Below are positions 8,484-16,043 of a stretch of 29,127 nt of DNA, in pieces (the first letter of the stretch is position 1; every line of letters begins with the position of its first letter). Both the position numbers and the translations under genes were made by a program. The notes beneath the pieces are model-generated. The model worked only from the letters and a program-made list of their open reading frames with translations, had not been told where the DNA came from and searched no databases. The stretch comes from CAZERD01 sp964515405. GTDB lineage: Bacteria; Campylobacterota_A; Desulfurellia; Desulfurellales; CAZERD01. The stretch covers positions 1-29,127 of the forward strand of contig CAZERD010000016.1 of NCBI GenBank assembly GCA_964515405.1. Direction: 5' to 3'.

Positions 8484-8675
8484 ATGGCAAGAAGATGTGA
8501 TATATGCGGCAAAAGAGCGCAGGTTGGATACAAAATAAGCCATTCACACAGAAAAACAAAGAAAAAATGGTTACCAAACATACAAACCGTAAGGATCAAA
8601 GAAAACGACACGATAAAAAGAATCCACGTATGCACATCCTGTCTTCGCTCCGGAAAGGTAAACAAAATAGTATAG
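8484..8675 (+). CDS. rpmB: Ribosomal protein bL28
   Basis: A 63-residue bL28 of the large ribosomal subunit. It begins MARRCDICGKRAQVG and contains the NIQTVRI strand typical of the family. CxxC pairs at Cys5/Cys8 and Cys50/Cys53 make this the zinc-binding form. GGTGGAGG lies 6-8 bases before the ATG. A single-gene unit with its own promoter; its stop is one base from the end of the convergent cobO gene. Confidence 0.96.
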   Translation: MARRCDICGKRAQVGYKISHSHRKTKKKWLPNIQTVRIKENDTIKRIHVCTSCLRSGKVNKIV

Positions 8676-8676
8676 C

Positions 8677-9192
8677 CTATTTTTCTATACCATCACGAGC
8701 AGGCACACCCTGTGTATAGTAATGCTTTATCTCTTTCATTTCAGTGACTAGGTCTGCTCTCTCAACGACACTATCTGGAGCATATCTACCCGTTATAACA
8801 AGCTCTACACCCTGAGGCTTCATCTCCATCAATCTTATTAGGTCCTCTTCGCTGAGCAACCCAAAGAACACCGCTATATTGGCTTCATCTAGAACTATCA
8901 CATCATACTCACCAGATTCATAAGCTGAAAGTACAAAATTATACCCCTCCTGAGCCTTCCTTATATCCTCATCAGAAGGCTTTGAATGAATAAATTCCTT
9001 CCTGCCAAACTGCTTAACTGTTATTCTGTCCAGTAAGGACAGAGTCTTGTGTTCACTATATTCCATCCCCTTCACAAATTGAACAAAAAGCACTCTTAGC
9101 CCTGCACCCAGAGCCCTGATACTTAACCCCATAGCAGCCGTTGTCTTGCCCTTACCATTTCCTGTGTATACATGAATATATCCTCTCTTCAT
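8677..9192 (-). CDS. cobO: Cob(I)yrinic acid a,c-diamide adenosyltransferase
   Basis: A 171-residue CobO/BtuR-type enzyme that transfers the 5'-deoxyadenosyl group of ATP to cob(I)alamin or its precursors. The P-loop YTGNGKGKTTAAMG lies at about 9-22, followed by VLFVQFVKG, VIVLDEAN and the ELVITGRYAP motif. ATG 9192 has GGGAGGTG 7 bases upstream; the upstream in-frame TTG at 9207 would put that site inside the gene. No other cobalamin genes are nearby, so salvage is as likely as synthesis. Confidence 0.95.
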   Translation of the reverse strand: MKRGYIHVYTGNGKGKTTAAMGLSIRALGAGLRVLFVQFVKGMEYSEHKTLSLLDRITVKQFGRKEFIHSKPSDEDIRKAQEGYNFVLSAYESGEYDVIVLDEANIAVFFGLLSEEDLIRLMEMKPQGVELVITGRYAPDSVVERADLVTEMKEIKHYYTQGVPARDGIEK

Positions 9193-9210
9193 GACTTCAC
9201 CTCCCAAACA

Positions 9211-9239
9211 AGTATAATCGACAATTCAAAGCAAATCAA
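9211..9239 (-). promoter_or_regulatory. Promoter of cobO
   Basis: On the minus strand TTGATT (9239-9234), 17-base spacer, TATACT (9216-9211), starting transcription about 12 bases before the ATG. No cobalamin riboswitch can fit between this promoter and the gene. Confidence 0.5.
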
Positions 9240-9296
9240 ACCCCCTACAACTTAGCCCCAAACAAAGCACAAACCCAAAAACATCATCTTTTTACC

Positions 9297-9324
9297 TTGA
9301 CTTTGCACTCTTTCATCCTATACT
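9297..9324 (+). promoter_or_regulatory. Promoter of the flagellar rod-like gene
   Basis: TTGACT (9297-9302), 16-base spacer, TATACT (9319-9324). This is a housekeeping-type promoter; no sigma-28 type (TAAA ... GCCGATAA) site is seen. Confidence 0.5.
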
Positions 9325-9360
9325 TTATAGAAGGATTAGTTTGAATTGGGGAGGTAAACA

Positions 9361-9669
9361 ATGAAGATTGGAATTCCTATAAGCGGCATAAATAACTCCC
9401 TTCTAAGGCAAGATGCAACGGCACAAAATATAGCCAATATAAACACTAACAACTATGCCCAGCTCAGAGTAACTAACTTCTCAAGAGAAAACGGCGGCGT
9501 AACCGGTGTCGTTGAAAGAACACCCATAAAGCCGCCAGAGAAAAACAACGTTAACCTCGTAACCCAGATGGTGAATCTCGTAAACAATCCCAATCAAGAA
9601 CAAACAAACGTAAACACACTAAGAACAGAAACCACGATGATAGGAAATCTCATAGACATAAAAGCTTAA
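9361..9669 (+). CDS. Small flagellar basal-body rod-like protein (FlgC/FlgG-type ends)
   Basis: A 102-residue protein with both terminal signatures of axial flagellar proteins. The N-terminus has SGINNSLLRQDATAQNIANIN (about 8-28; compare LDVTANNIANVNT of rod proteins) and the C-terminus has LVTQMVNLVNN and TTMIGNLIDIKA, like the rod C-terminal helix. There is almost no middle domain, which makes it shorter than FlgC (about 140-150 residues). The strong site GGGGAGG is 7 bases before the ATG. It stands alone, away from any flagellar operon, and its stop overlaps the aroF stop by 4 bases. It could be a minor rod or adaptor component or a relict; the exact role is not known. Confidence 0.85.
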   Translation: MKIGIPISGINNSLLRQDATAQNIANINTNNYAQLRVTNFSRENGGVTGVVERTPIKPPEKNNVNLVTQMVNLVNNPNQEQTNVNTLRTETTMIGNLIDIKA

Positions 9670-10697
9670 ACAAACTCCTTGTCTAACACACCAGCAAGAC
9701 TCCTCAACTGAACCATTAAACTACCAAATTCTTCAAGGGTAAGCTGTTGTGCGGCATCGGACAACGCCGTTTCAGGTTTGTAGTGAACCTCTATAAGGAG
9801 ACCATCAGCTCCCGCTGCTATGGCTGCCCTACTCAGAGCAGGTACATAATTCCTCTTTCCAGCAGCATGGGAAGGATCTATCAAAACGGGTAAATGAGTG
9901 GCCTGTTTGAGTACTGGAACAGCCGATATATCTAGCGTATTACGGGTTGAGGTTTCAAATGTTCTAATACCTCTCTCGCAAAGTATAACATTACCGTTAC
10001 CTGAACTCATCACATACTCTGCACTCATAAGAAACTCATCTATTGTGGTGGCAAGTCCTCTCTTGAGGAGTACAGGTTTCTGAGTCTGACCAACAAGTTT
10101 CAACAGCGGAAAGTTTTGAATATTCCTCGCACCTATTTGTAACACATCAGCATACTTAACAATAATATCAAGGTCTCTTGGATTCATCACCTCCGTAACA
10201 ATGGGAAGTCCCGTTTCCTCCGAAGCCTCCTTCAAAAGCCTGAGCCCATCTTCACCAAGCCCCTGGAATGTGTACGGCGACGTTCTAGGTTTGTAAGCAC
10301 CTCCTCTGAGCAGTTTAGCACCACTTTCCTTAACTCCTTTCGCCGTTGTGATCATCTGCTTCCTATTTTCAACAGAACACGGACCGGCTATAACAGTAAA
10401 ATACCCTTCTCCTATAGGAATACCTTTGATAGTCACAATAGTGTTCTCTTTTCTATGCTCCTTGCTAGCCAGCTTGTAGGGTTTGCTCACCGGGTAAACA
10501 TATGCCACACCTTTTTCAAGGGACAAAATAGATATAGGATCAACGCCTATCTTTTCCCGTTTTATCTCACCAACTACCCCTATAACCGTTCTTTCACTCC
10601 CCCGGGATATGTGAGCATTAAATCCCAACTCCTCAATCTTTCTCTTCACACCCTCTACGTCTGCCAGCGAGGCATCCTTCCTCATCACTACTATCAT
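9666..10697 (-). CDS. aroF: 3-deoxy-7-phosphoheptulonate (DAHP) synthase, type I-beta
   Basis: A 343-residue DAHP synthase that condenses phosphoenolpyruvate and erythrose 4-phosphate, the first step of the shikimate pathway to Phe, Tyr and Trp. Residues 1-70 form the ferredoxin-like regulatory domain known from Thermotoga maritima DAHPS, where Phe/Tyr binding inhibits the enzyme. The catalytic barrel carries AGPCSVE (104-110), GGAYKPRTSPYTFQG (132-146), a metal-binding Cys in NVILCERGIRTFE, and DPSHAAGKR. No chorismate mutase domain is fused. AAGGGGGTG precedes the ATG. It appears to be transcribed through an aromatic-rich leader ORF and a terminator hairpin, so it probably has transcriptional control in addition to feedback inhibition. 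Confidence 0.97.
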   Translation of the reverse strand: MIVVMRKDASLADVEGVKRKIEELGFNAHISRGSERTVIGVVGEIKREKIGVDPISILSLEKGVAYVYPVSKPYKLASKEHRKENTIVTIKGIPIGEGYFTVIAGPCSVENRKQMITTAKGVKESGAKLLRGGAYKPRTSPYTFQGLGEDGLRLLKEASEETGLPIVTEVMNPRDLDIIVKYADVLQIGARNIQNFPLLKLVGQTQKPVLLKRGLATTIDEFLMSAEYVMSSGNGNVILCERGIRTFETSTRNTLDISAVPVLKQATHLPVLIDPSHAAGKRNYVPALSRAAIAAGADGLLIEVHYKPETALSDAAQQLTLEEFGSLMVQLRSLAGVLDKEFV

Positions 10698-10714
10698 CTC
10701 ACACCCCCTTTCTA

Positions 10715-10774
10715 CAAAATAAAAAGGCCCACCTGAGTAGGCTTATCGGGAGGAAGCCTACTCAGGTGGGCCTT
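10715..10774 (-). terminator. Intrinsic terminator in the aroF leader (attenuator)
   Basis: Perfect 21-bp inverted repeat, arms 10724-10744 and 10754-10774, with a 9-base loop. On the minus strand the stem closes with GGGCC and runs into TTTTTATTTT (10725-10716). It lies between the leader-peptide stop and the aroF ribosome binding site, 27 bases before the aroF ATG, so it controls read-through into aroF and also ends xseA transcripts. The loop on the minus strand, CCTCCCGAT, is complementary to GGGAGG in the last codons of the leader ORF, a possible antiterminator pairing. Confidence 0.9.
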
Positions 10775-10796
10775 ACATGTGCCCTACAAGAATAGA

Positions 10797-10856
10797 CTAC
10801 CCCCCTCCCCAGAAATACCAGTAATAAAAGCTAAATATAGAAACGCCAAACACCAT
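10797..10856 (-). CDS. Aromatic-rich leader peptide of aroF
   Basis: A short ORF reading MVFGVSIFSFYYWYFWGGG followed by TAG. Nine of its 19 residues are aromatic (4 Phe, 3 Tyr, 2 Trp), with seven in a row (F10-Y-Y-W-Y-F-W16). An in-frame ATG at 10865 would add MLS. The stop lies 22 bases upstream of the terminator stem. The match between these codons and the product pathway of the next gene is the hallmark of ribosome-mediated attenuation, as in the known Phe- and Trp-leader peptides of enterobacteria. Starvation for any aromatic amino acid should stall the ribosome here and favour read-through. The weak point is the lack of a good Shine-Dalgarno (only TTGAG before ATG 10856); near-leaderless initiation is possible. 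Confidence 0.8.
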   Translation of the reverse strand: MVFGVSIFSFYYWYFWGGG

Positions 10857-10874
10857 ACTCAACATAGTGGAAAC

Positions 10875-10902
10875 ATCATACCAAAAAAAAGTAAAAAATC
10901 AA
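10875..10902 (-). promoter_or_regulatory. Promoter of the aroF leader
   Basis: On the minus strand TTGATT (10902-10897), 16-base spacer rich in T, TATGAT (10880-10875). Transcription would begin at about 10868, immediately before the leader-peptide start codons. The promoter sits directly after the xseA stop codon. Confidence 0.55.
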
Positions 10903-10907
10903 CCCTT

Positions 10908-12260
10908 TTAATGCTGCACACCACCCGAAAACCCATCTCCCACAGCGTTAACGGTGGATAGAACTTTCCCATCCTTAAGAAGCGTACCTATTCTCTCTCC
11001 AATAGACACATCCCTGATGCTCTTTATCGTTCTACCCTTATCATCAACTGTTATGGAGTATCCCCTGCTAAGGATTGAAAACGGGTCCGACCCTTTGACC
11101 CTACTCCTAAACACATCAACCATCCCTCTTAATCTGGAGAGTTTACCTGATACAAGAGAGAACATTCTATCCTCCATGGACATCAGTCTCTGAATAAGCA
11201 TTTCCAGTCTAACCTCTGGGCTCAAGGAAATAAGCCTGCTGGTGGCCCACTCTACCCTTCTCCTGCATCCATTTAACCTCTCCATAAGTCTTGCATCTAA
11301 TCTCTCCATTAAACTATCAATCTCAGTACACTTAGCATCAATTCTCCTCCTAAGAAAGTGAGGAGAAACAACCTGAGCCGCTCTCAAAAATTTCTCTCTC
11401 CTATGTTTCAATATCATAAATACATAAGATTCTATAGACCTCCTCAAGGAAGACACTTTGTCAAGCAAATCCAACCTATTCTTCAACAACATCTCCATAG
11501 CACTGGATGGTGTTTCAGCTCTCTTGTCAGCTACATAGTCACAAAGGGTCGTATCCACCTCGTGTCCTATAGCACTGATCGTGGGATACTTAGAATTAAA
11601 CAATGCTAGTGCCACGCGGGGATCATTGAAAACCCATAAATCCTCCATTGAACCGCCCCCACGGGCCAGTACCAAACAATCAACATTAAGAGACAGTGTG
11701 TTTATATGTTCCAGTGCCGAAATAATACTCTCACTTGCATGTTCACCCTGCACGGTTACAGGATATATAAGTACTTCCACACCCAGCATTTTCCTCATAA
11801 GTATATTCAGCATATCCCTTATGGCTGCTCCAGTTGTGCTGGTAACTATCAGAATCCTGCCAGGGTAAAGGGGGACCTCCCTCTTCCTATCAAAATAACC
11901 TTTCTTTCTAAACTCATTCTTTATCTTTTCAAGTTCCTCAAACTTCTTACCCAGACCATATTCCTCCACCACCTCAACAACTATTTGATAGTATCCTCCC
12001 TTTTCATATACCCCAACAGAACCAAAAACAACTATCTTCATACCGTTCTTCAGCTCAAACGATAGATTGTGTCTCCTGCTCCTGTAAATCACAGCTCTTA
12101 TAGAGGCAAATTCATCCACCAAAGAGAAATACACATGGCCCGAAGAATGATATTTAACTCCTGATACTTCACCTTCTACCCAAACATTGTAAAAATTCCC
12201 TTCTATCATATTCTTCAGACTTCTTGTTATCTGTGAAACACTCAATATATTAACGTCCAT
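10908..12260 (-). CDS. xseA: Exodeoxyribonuclease VII large subunit
   Basis: A 450-residue XseA, the catalytic subunit of exonuclease VII, which degrades single-stranded DNA from both ends. The N-terminal OB fold is at about 20-100 (YNVWVEGEVSGVKYHSSGHVYF begins it; key part VEGEVSG). The catalytic domain carries LARGGGSMEDLWVFND and IGHEVDTTLCDYVADKRAETPSSA (the first 20 residues are diagnostic), then long coiled-coil helices. The ATG overlaps the end of ruvA by 11 bases with no Shine-Dalgarno, so translation is coupled. The small subunit gene xseB, often the next gene, is not downstream here. Confidence 0.97.
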   Translation of the reverse strand: MDVNILSVSQITRSLKNMIEGNFYNVWVEGEVSGVKYHSSGHVYFSLVDEFASIRAVIYRSRRHNLSFELKNGMKIVVFGSVGVYEKGGYYQIVVEVVEEYGLGKKFEELEKIKNEFRKKGYFDRKREVPLYPGRILIVTSTTGAAIRDMLNILMRKMLGVEVLIYPVTVQGEHASESIISALEHINTLSLNVDCLVLARGGGSMEDLWVFNDPRVALALFNSKYPTISAIGHEVDTTLCDYVADKRAETPSSAMEMLLKNRLDLLDKVSSLRRSIESYVFMILKHRREKFLRAAQVVSPHFLRRRIDAKCTEIDSLMERLDARLMERLNGCRRRVEWATSRLISLSPEVRLEMLIQRLMSMEDRMFSLVSGKLSRLRGMVDVFRSRVKGSDPFSILSRGYSITVDDKGRTIKSIRDVSIGERIGTLLKDGKVLSTVNAVGDGFSGGVQH

Positions 12261-12822
12261 GGCGTTTAAACGAAATCCTGAGGGCTTCCTTTATGAGTTC
12301 CTCAATACTTAGATTAGAATTTTCCTTGACAATAGACTTGACAGCCTTCAGAGCCTCAGCTTTTTTTATACCAAGGTTCACAAGGGCAGTAATTGCTTCA
12401 GAGGCTGTATCATTAACAAGAAACGGCGTTTTACCTGAAAACTCAACAATAATAGCCAAAGCCGTTTTTTTGCCTATACCAGGTATGGACGATATCAAAT
12501 CCTCATCCCTCTTACTAACTGCCTCATAAAACTCATCAACATCCATGGCCGAAAGCACAGACAAAGCCATCTTGGGACCTATCTTGGGTATCTTTCTCAA
12601 CTCGTTGAACAGCACCTTCTCACTCTCAGAAAGAAAACCATACAATCTAATACCACTTTCAGTTGCAACAAGTTCCGTGTACAGTTTGCAACGCACCCCT
12701 TTATCAGGGATGCGGGAGTATGTGTTAAGAGAAACATTCACATCAAATATCAAACCCCCCACGTCTATGGCCACCTTCATATTCTCTTTAGAAACAACAA
12801 CACCCTCAATCCCACTCAGCAT
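12250..12822 (-). CDS. ruvA: Holliday junction DNA helicase subunit RuvA
   Basis: A 190-residue RuvA, which binds the four-way junction and loads RuvB for branch migration. Domain I (OB fold) is about 1-63. Domain II has two helix-hairpin-helix motifs, LRKIPKIGPKMALSVL and ISSIPGIGKKTALAII. Domain III is the C-terminal ALVNLGIKKAEALKAV helix bundle. ATG 12822 shares its A with the lapB stop (TGATG) and has AAGGTGG 8 bases upstream; the GTG at 12825 is less likely. RuvB and RuvC are not in the window. Confidence 0.96.
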   Translation of the reverse strand: MLSGIEGVVVSKENMKVAIDVGGLIFDVNVSLNTYSRIPDKGVRCKLYTELVATESGIRLYGFLSESEKVLFNELRKIPKIGPKMALSVLSAMDVDEFYEAVSKRDEDLISSIPGIGKKTALAIIVEFSGKTPFLVNDTASEAITALVNLGIKKAEALKAVKSIVKENSNLSIEELIKEALRISFKRHGR

Positions 12823-13964
12823 CACACAAGATCCACCTTTACATTATCCCATGTCCTACACTTCGGGCACCTAAAAAAGAGTGTATAGGAAGAATAACCA
12901 CAGCTTGTGCATGTATATTTTACATCCTTGGTGTTACTAAGCCGGGCATAATATTTAACAAAGTCCGGCAACCCTTCCTGCTTCTCAACAAACCGCGAAA
13001 TCATAGCAGATGTCTTCACCCCCTTTTTCATCAAACACATATATAGAGAGAAAGCCTTTTTATGCTCTCCTATATTATATAAAGCATTAGCTGAATGATA
13101 CAATATATATTCATTATCCTTGAAATCGATCAACAATCCTTTCACTACCCTCTTTAACACATCCTTCTCCTTTATCCTCTCCAGAGCCAAGTTGGCAAAC
13201 GTAGGCTGTAGTCTCGCTATATTCTCAAGTATATCATACGCCTTTTTCTTGTTGCCTTTCAGAAAGTATATATCCGCAAGATACACATTGGCACTCACAT
13301 TACCTTTATCTTTCTTTATAGCCTTCTCAAAGTTCTTTCTCGCATCCTCCGTGCTGTTATCCGAAAGCCTGTCCTTGCCTATTTCAGCGTATATATGAGC
13401 AATAATACTATCACTCTCCCCAAATCTCTTATGCCACTCAAGGGCGCTTTCCCAATCCTTAGAATCCTCATACACCTCTTCTAGATACTTTCTAGCAAGG
13501 GAGTTCTTAGGATCTATACTCAAAGCATTCTTAAAATACTCCTTTGCCCTGTCGTACAGTCCAGCCTTTCTATAATCCACACCCACGTTTATGTACAGTT
13601 CAAGCTTCTTTTTCTTGTCCAGATTTGGTCTTACCAGCAGACTCTGATGAAGTATCAGAGCCCTATTGATCTCTCCTCTCTTCCTGAAAAGGTTTCCAAT
13701 GCTGTTGTATATATCAACCAAATCAGGATCAAGCTTAACAGTATTGCTTAGCTCTTCAATAGCCTTGTCCATATTATCCTCTATAATGTAATTCATACCT
13801 CTTACATAGCTTTCCAGTTTCTTTTTATCAATTACATCCTTCTTCCTCTTCCCAACAGAAAACAAATAGCTTACAAGGATTCCCAAAAAGAAAGCAGCAA
13901 GGAATACAAATATGGAGTTATGTACCTTAACAAAATCAAGTAAAGGGGTTAAATTTATGTTCAT
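12822..13964 (-). CDS. lapB: LapB-type TPR protein (lipopolysaccharide assembly protein B)
   Basis: A 380-residue protein with an N-terminal membrane helix (about 18-36), several TPR repeats (for example at about 60-260, AIEELSNTVKLDPDLVDIYNS; the first 20 residues show the repeat pattern), and a C-terminal rubredoxin-like zinc site with Cys352, Cys355, Cys366 and Cys369. This is the architecture of LapB/YciM, which in E. coli directs FtsH to degrade LpxC and so sets lipopolysaccharide synthesis. It follows lapA with a 4-base overlap, the same pairing as in Proteobacteria. It implies an outer membrane with lipopolysaccharide; the exact partner here is inferred. Confidence 0.9.
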   Translation of the reverse strand: MNINLTPLLDFVKVHNSIFVFLAAFFLGILVSYLFSVGKRKKDVIDKKKLESYVRGMNYIIEDNMDKAIEELSNTVKLDPDLVDIYNSIGNLFRKRGEINRALILHQSLLVRPNLDKKKKLELYINVGVDYRKAGLYDRAKEYFKNALSIDPKNSLARKYLEEVYEDSKDWESALEWHKRFGESDSIIAHIYAEIGKDRLSDNSTEDARKNFEKAIKKDKGNVSANVYLADIYFLKGNKKKAYDILENIARLQPTFANLALERIKEKDVLKRVVKGLLIDFKDNEYILYHSANALYNIGEHKKAFSLYMCLMKKGVKTSAMISRFVEKQEGLPDFVKYYARLSNTKDVKYTCTSCGYSSYTLFFRCPKCRTWDNVKVDLV

Positions 13965-14251
13965 TTTGATGATATGGTGAGCTGTCTTAACTGATTGATC
14001 TCTTCCTTAAGAGATTTTATCTCCTTATCCCTCTCCTTGAGTTTCCTCTTCAATCCTATCTCATCAATGAACATAAACAGCCATGCGACAAATGCACCTA
14101 TAAACAGGCTTATAAAAACAACAAGCCAAAGCGGCATATTCTCAAACCTGAGCGTAAAATATACAACTGTAACCTTTGTACTGTTATAAAACATAAACAC
14201 CAGCACAAGAGCTACAACAATAACAGCTATGGCAATCCTTAAAACCTTCAT
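13961..14251 (-). CDS. lapA: LapA-type (DUF1049) membrane protein
   Basis: A 96-residue protein with two membrane helices (about 5-22 and 41-62) and a charged coiled-coil tail (about 68-90, KRKLKERDKEIKSLKEEINQ). This matches the LipopolysaccharideA/DUF1049 family, which partners LapB at the inner membrane. The ATG overlaps the HIT gene stop by 4 bases and the stop overlaps the lapB start by 4 bases, so the three genes are coupled. Confidence 0.88.
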   Translation of the reverse strand: MKVLRIAIAVIVVALVLVFMFYNSTKVTVVYFTLRFENMPLWLVVFISLFIGAFVAWLFMFIDEIGLKRKLKERDKEIKSLKEEINQLRQLTISSK

Positions 14252-14730
14252 CTTACCCCCAACTCTTCTGTTAATCTCTTGTACACGTTCTCTAGAGAAT
14301 CTGAAATAACCTTCGTGTCCGCAATCACAGGCATAAAATTAGTATCCCCATTCCACCTGGGCACAACGTGCACATGTATATGGTCGTCAATCCCAGCTCC
14401 AGAAACACTGCCCAGATTCATGCCAATATTAAAACCATCAGGGCTCATCACCCTCCTAAGCAGATCCACAACAAACCCAACAAGTTCAAACATTTCGTTC
14501 CTTTCACCAACCTCAAGTCCCACAATATCACCTACGTGCCTGTTGGGTACAACCATCAGATGTCCAGAATTATATGGGTATCTGTTAAGTATCACAAACG
14601 ATAGGCTACCCCTATAGACAACAAGGTGTTTCTTATCCTCTCTTGAACTCACAGCTTCACAGAATACACATCTATCCTTCTTATCCGATAATATATACTC
14701 CATCCTCCACGGTGCCCAGAGCTTATTCAT
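14248..14730 (-). CDS. HIT-family nucleotide hydrolase or transferase
   Basis: A 160-residue HIT protein with the histidine triad HIHVHVVP at 117-124 (His117, His119, His121), and the NRYPYNSGHLMVVPNRH segment at 49-65 seen in diadenosine polyphosphate-type members. An N-terminal CVFC (21-24) may bind zinc. Members hydrolyse or phosphorolyse dinucleoside polyphosphates such as Ap4A; the exact reaction cannot be told. It starts 10 bases after paaK copy 2 ends and overlaps lapA by 4 bases. Confidence 0.92.
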   Translation of the reverse strand: MNKLWAPWRMEYILSDKKDRCVFCEAVSSREDKKHLVVYRGSLSFVILNRYPYNSGHLMVVPNRHVGDIVGLEVGERNEMFELVGFVVDLLRRVMSPDGFNIGMNLGSVSGAGIDDHIHVHVVPRWNGDTNFMPVIADTKVISDSLENVYKRLTEELGVR

Positions 14731-14740
14731 ACAAACACCC

Positions 14741-16039
14741 CTAAATCTTGCGCTTATCTATAACTCTCTTGACCTTACCAGTGCTTCTCTCAATCGAATG
14801 AGGCTCCACAAATCTTACTCCTATATCTATACCCAATACACTCCTCAGTTCATCCTTGATCTTATCCACAACCATTCTCTGCTTCTTCATCTCATCAAAA
14901 AATATATTTTCATTCGCTTCTATCTGAATCTCAGCCACATCCAAAGTCCCTTGCCTATCAACAATAATCTGATAGTGAGGAGAAATACCTTCAATAGAAA
15001 ATAGCACCTCCTCTATCTGGCTTGGGAAAACATTAACACCACGTATTATAAGCATGTCATCTGTTCTTCCAATTGGTTTATCCATTCTGACGAAATTCCT
15101 ACCACATTTACATGGTTCTTTTACAAGTCTCGTAAGATCCCGTGTTCTATATCTTATCACAGGCAGAGCTTCCTTGGTTAGGGTAGTTATAACAAGTTCA
15201 CCATACTCACCATAATCAACAGGCTTCAGTGTGTCTGGATTAACAACCTCGGCTATAAAATGGTCCTCAAATATGTGCATACCACTCTTCTTCTGACATT
15301 CACCAGATACACCTGGCCCTATAACTTCACTCAAGCCATAATTATCATAGGCATTTATACCAAGGGCTTTCTCTATCTTCTCCCTCATGCCCTCACTCCA
15401 CGGCTCAGCACCAAACATGCCTATCCTCAGATTTAAATCCTTCAGCGGGTCCACCCCCATATCTCGGGCAACCTCAGCAATGTATAGGGAGTAACTGGGC
15501 GTACATACAAGCACAGTAGCCCCATAGTCCGCCATAAGCATTATCTGCCTCTTTGTATTGCCACTTGAAACTGGGACAACCGTAGCCCCAAGTTTCTCAA
15601 GACCATAGTGAAGCCCAAACCCGCCCGTAAATAGACCGTAACCAAACGCTATATGCACCACATCTTCATCCGTTACACCTGCACTTGCAGCTATTCTCGC
15701 AACCAGATTGCTCCACGTCTCTATATCACCCTTCGTATAGCCAACAACGGTAGGCTTTCCGGTGGTACCGCTTGATGAGTGGATCCTTACAACATCCTTT
15801 AAAGGAACAGCAAACAAACCAAATGGATAGTTCTCCCTAAAATCATCCTTCGTCGTAAAAGGCAAAGCCTCTAGGTCACAAAGGGAATTAATCTCGGTTA
15901 CGTTCACGTGAGCCTCGTCAAATTTCTTCCTATAATGTGGAACATTCTCATACACATGTTCCAGCACCTTCTTAAGCCTATCCATCTGGAGCCTTTCTAT
16001 TTCCTCCCTGTTCATCGTTTCGTTCTTCCTATCCCACAT
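14741..16039 (-). CDS. paaK: Phenylacetate-CoA ligase (copy 2)
   Basis: A 432-residue PaaK-family adenylate-forming enzyme, parallel to copy 1 at 706-2004 along its whole length: SSSGTTGKPT at about 88-97, YGLSEVIGPGVSGECQ, YRTRDLTR, TDDMLIIRGVNVFPSQIEE, and the identical C-terminus RVIDKRKI. AGGAG lies before ATG 16039. It follows its ACT partner by 4 bases, the reverse of the order in copy 1. Different specificity between the copies (for example phenylacetate versus hydroxyphenylacetate or indoleacetate) is a reasonable inference but cannot be read from sequence alone. Confidence 0.95.
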   Translation of the reverse strand: MWDRKNETMNREEIERLQMDRLKKVLEHVYENVPHYRKKFDEAHVNVTEINSLCDLEALPFTTKDDFRENYPFGLFAVPLKDVVRIHSSSGTTGKPTVVGYTKGDIETWSNLVARIAASAGVTDEDVVHIAFGYGLFTGGFGLHYGLEKLGATVVPVSSGNTKRQIMLMADYGATVLVCTPSYSLYIAEVARDMGVDPLKDLNLRIGMFGAEPWSEGMREKIEKALGINAYDNYGLSEVIGPGVSGECQKKSGMHIFEDHFIAEVVNPDTLKPVDYGEYGELVITTLTKEALPVIRYRTRDLTRLVKEPCKCGRNFVRMDKPIGRTDDMLIIRGVNVFPSQIEEVLFSIEGISPHYQIIVDRQGTLDVAEIQIEANENIFFDEMKKQRMVVDKIKDELRSVLGIDIGVRFVEPHSIERSTGKVKRVIDKRKI

Positions 16040-16043
16040 CCCC

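Noticed and set aside
8670..8690. GTATAG-N9-CTATAC hairpin at the rpmB/cobO junction
   Set aside because: Only six mostly A-T pairs and no T tract on the rpmB strand; too weak to call a terminator.
9193..9360. Cobalamin riboswitch upstream of cobO
   Set aside because: Only about a dozen bases separate the predicted transcription start from the gene; there is no room for the fold and no B12-box was recognised.
10724..10774. Hairpin as merely the xseA terminator or a mobile-element end
   Set aside because: It has no partner copy, target duplication or transposase nearby. Its position after the aromatic leader ORF and directly before aroF supports an attenuator, though it may also end xseA transcripts.
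10859..10879. Tiny ORF MMFPLC before the aromatic leader
   Set aside because: Six codons, no ribosome binding site, overlaps the leader start in another frame, and holds only one aromatic codon. The predicted transcript would start after it.
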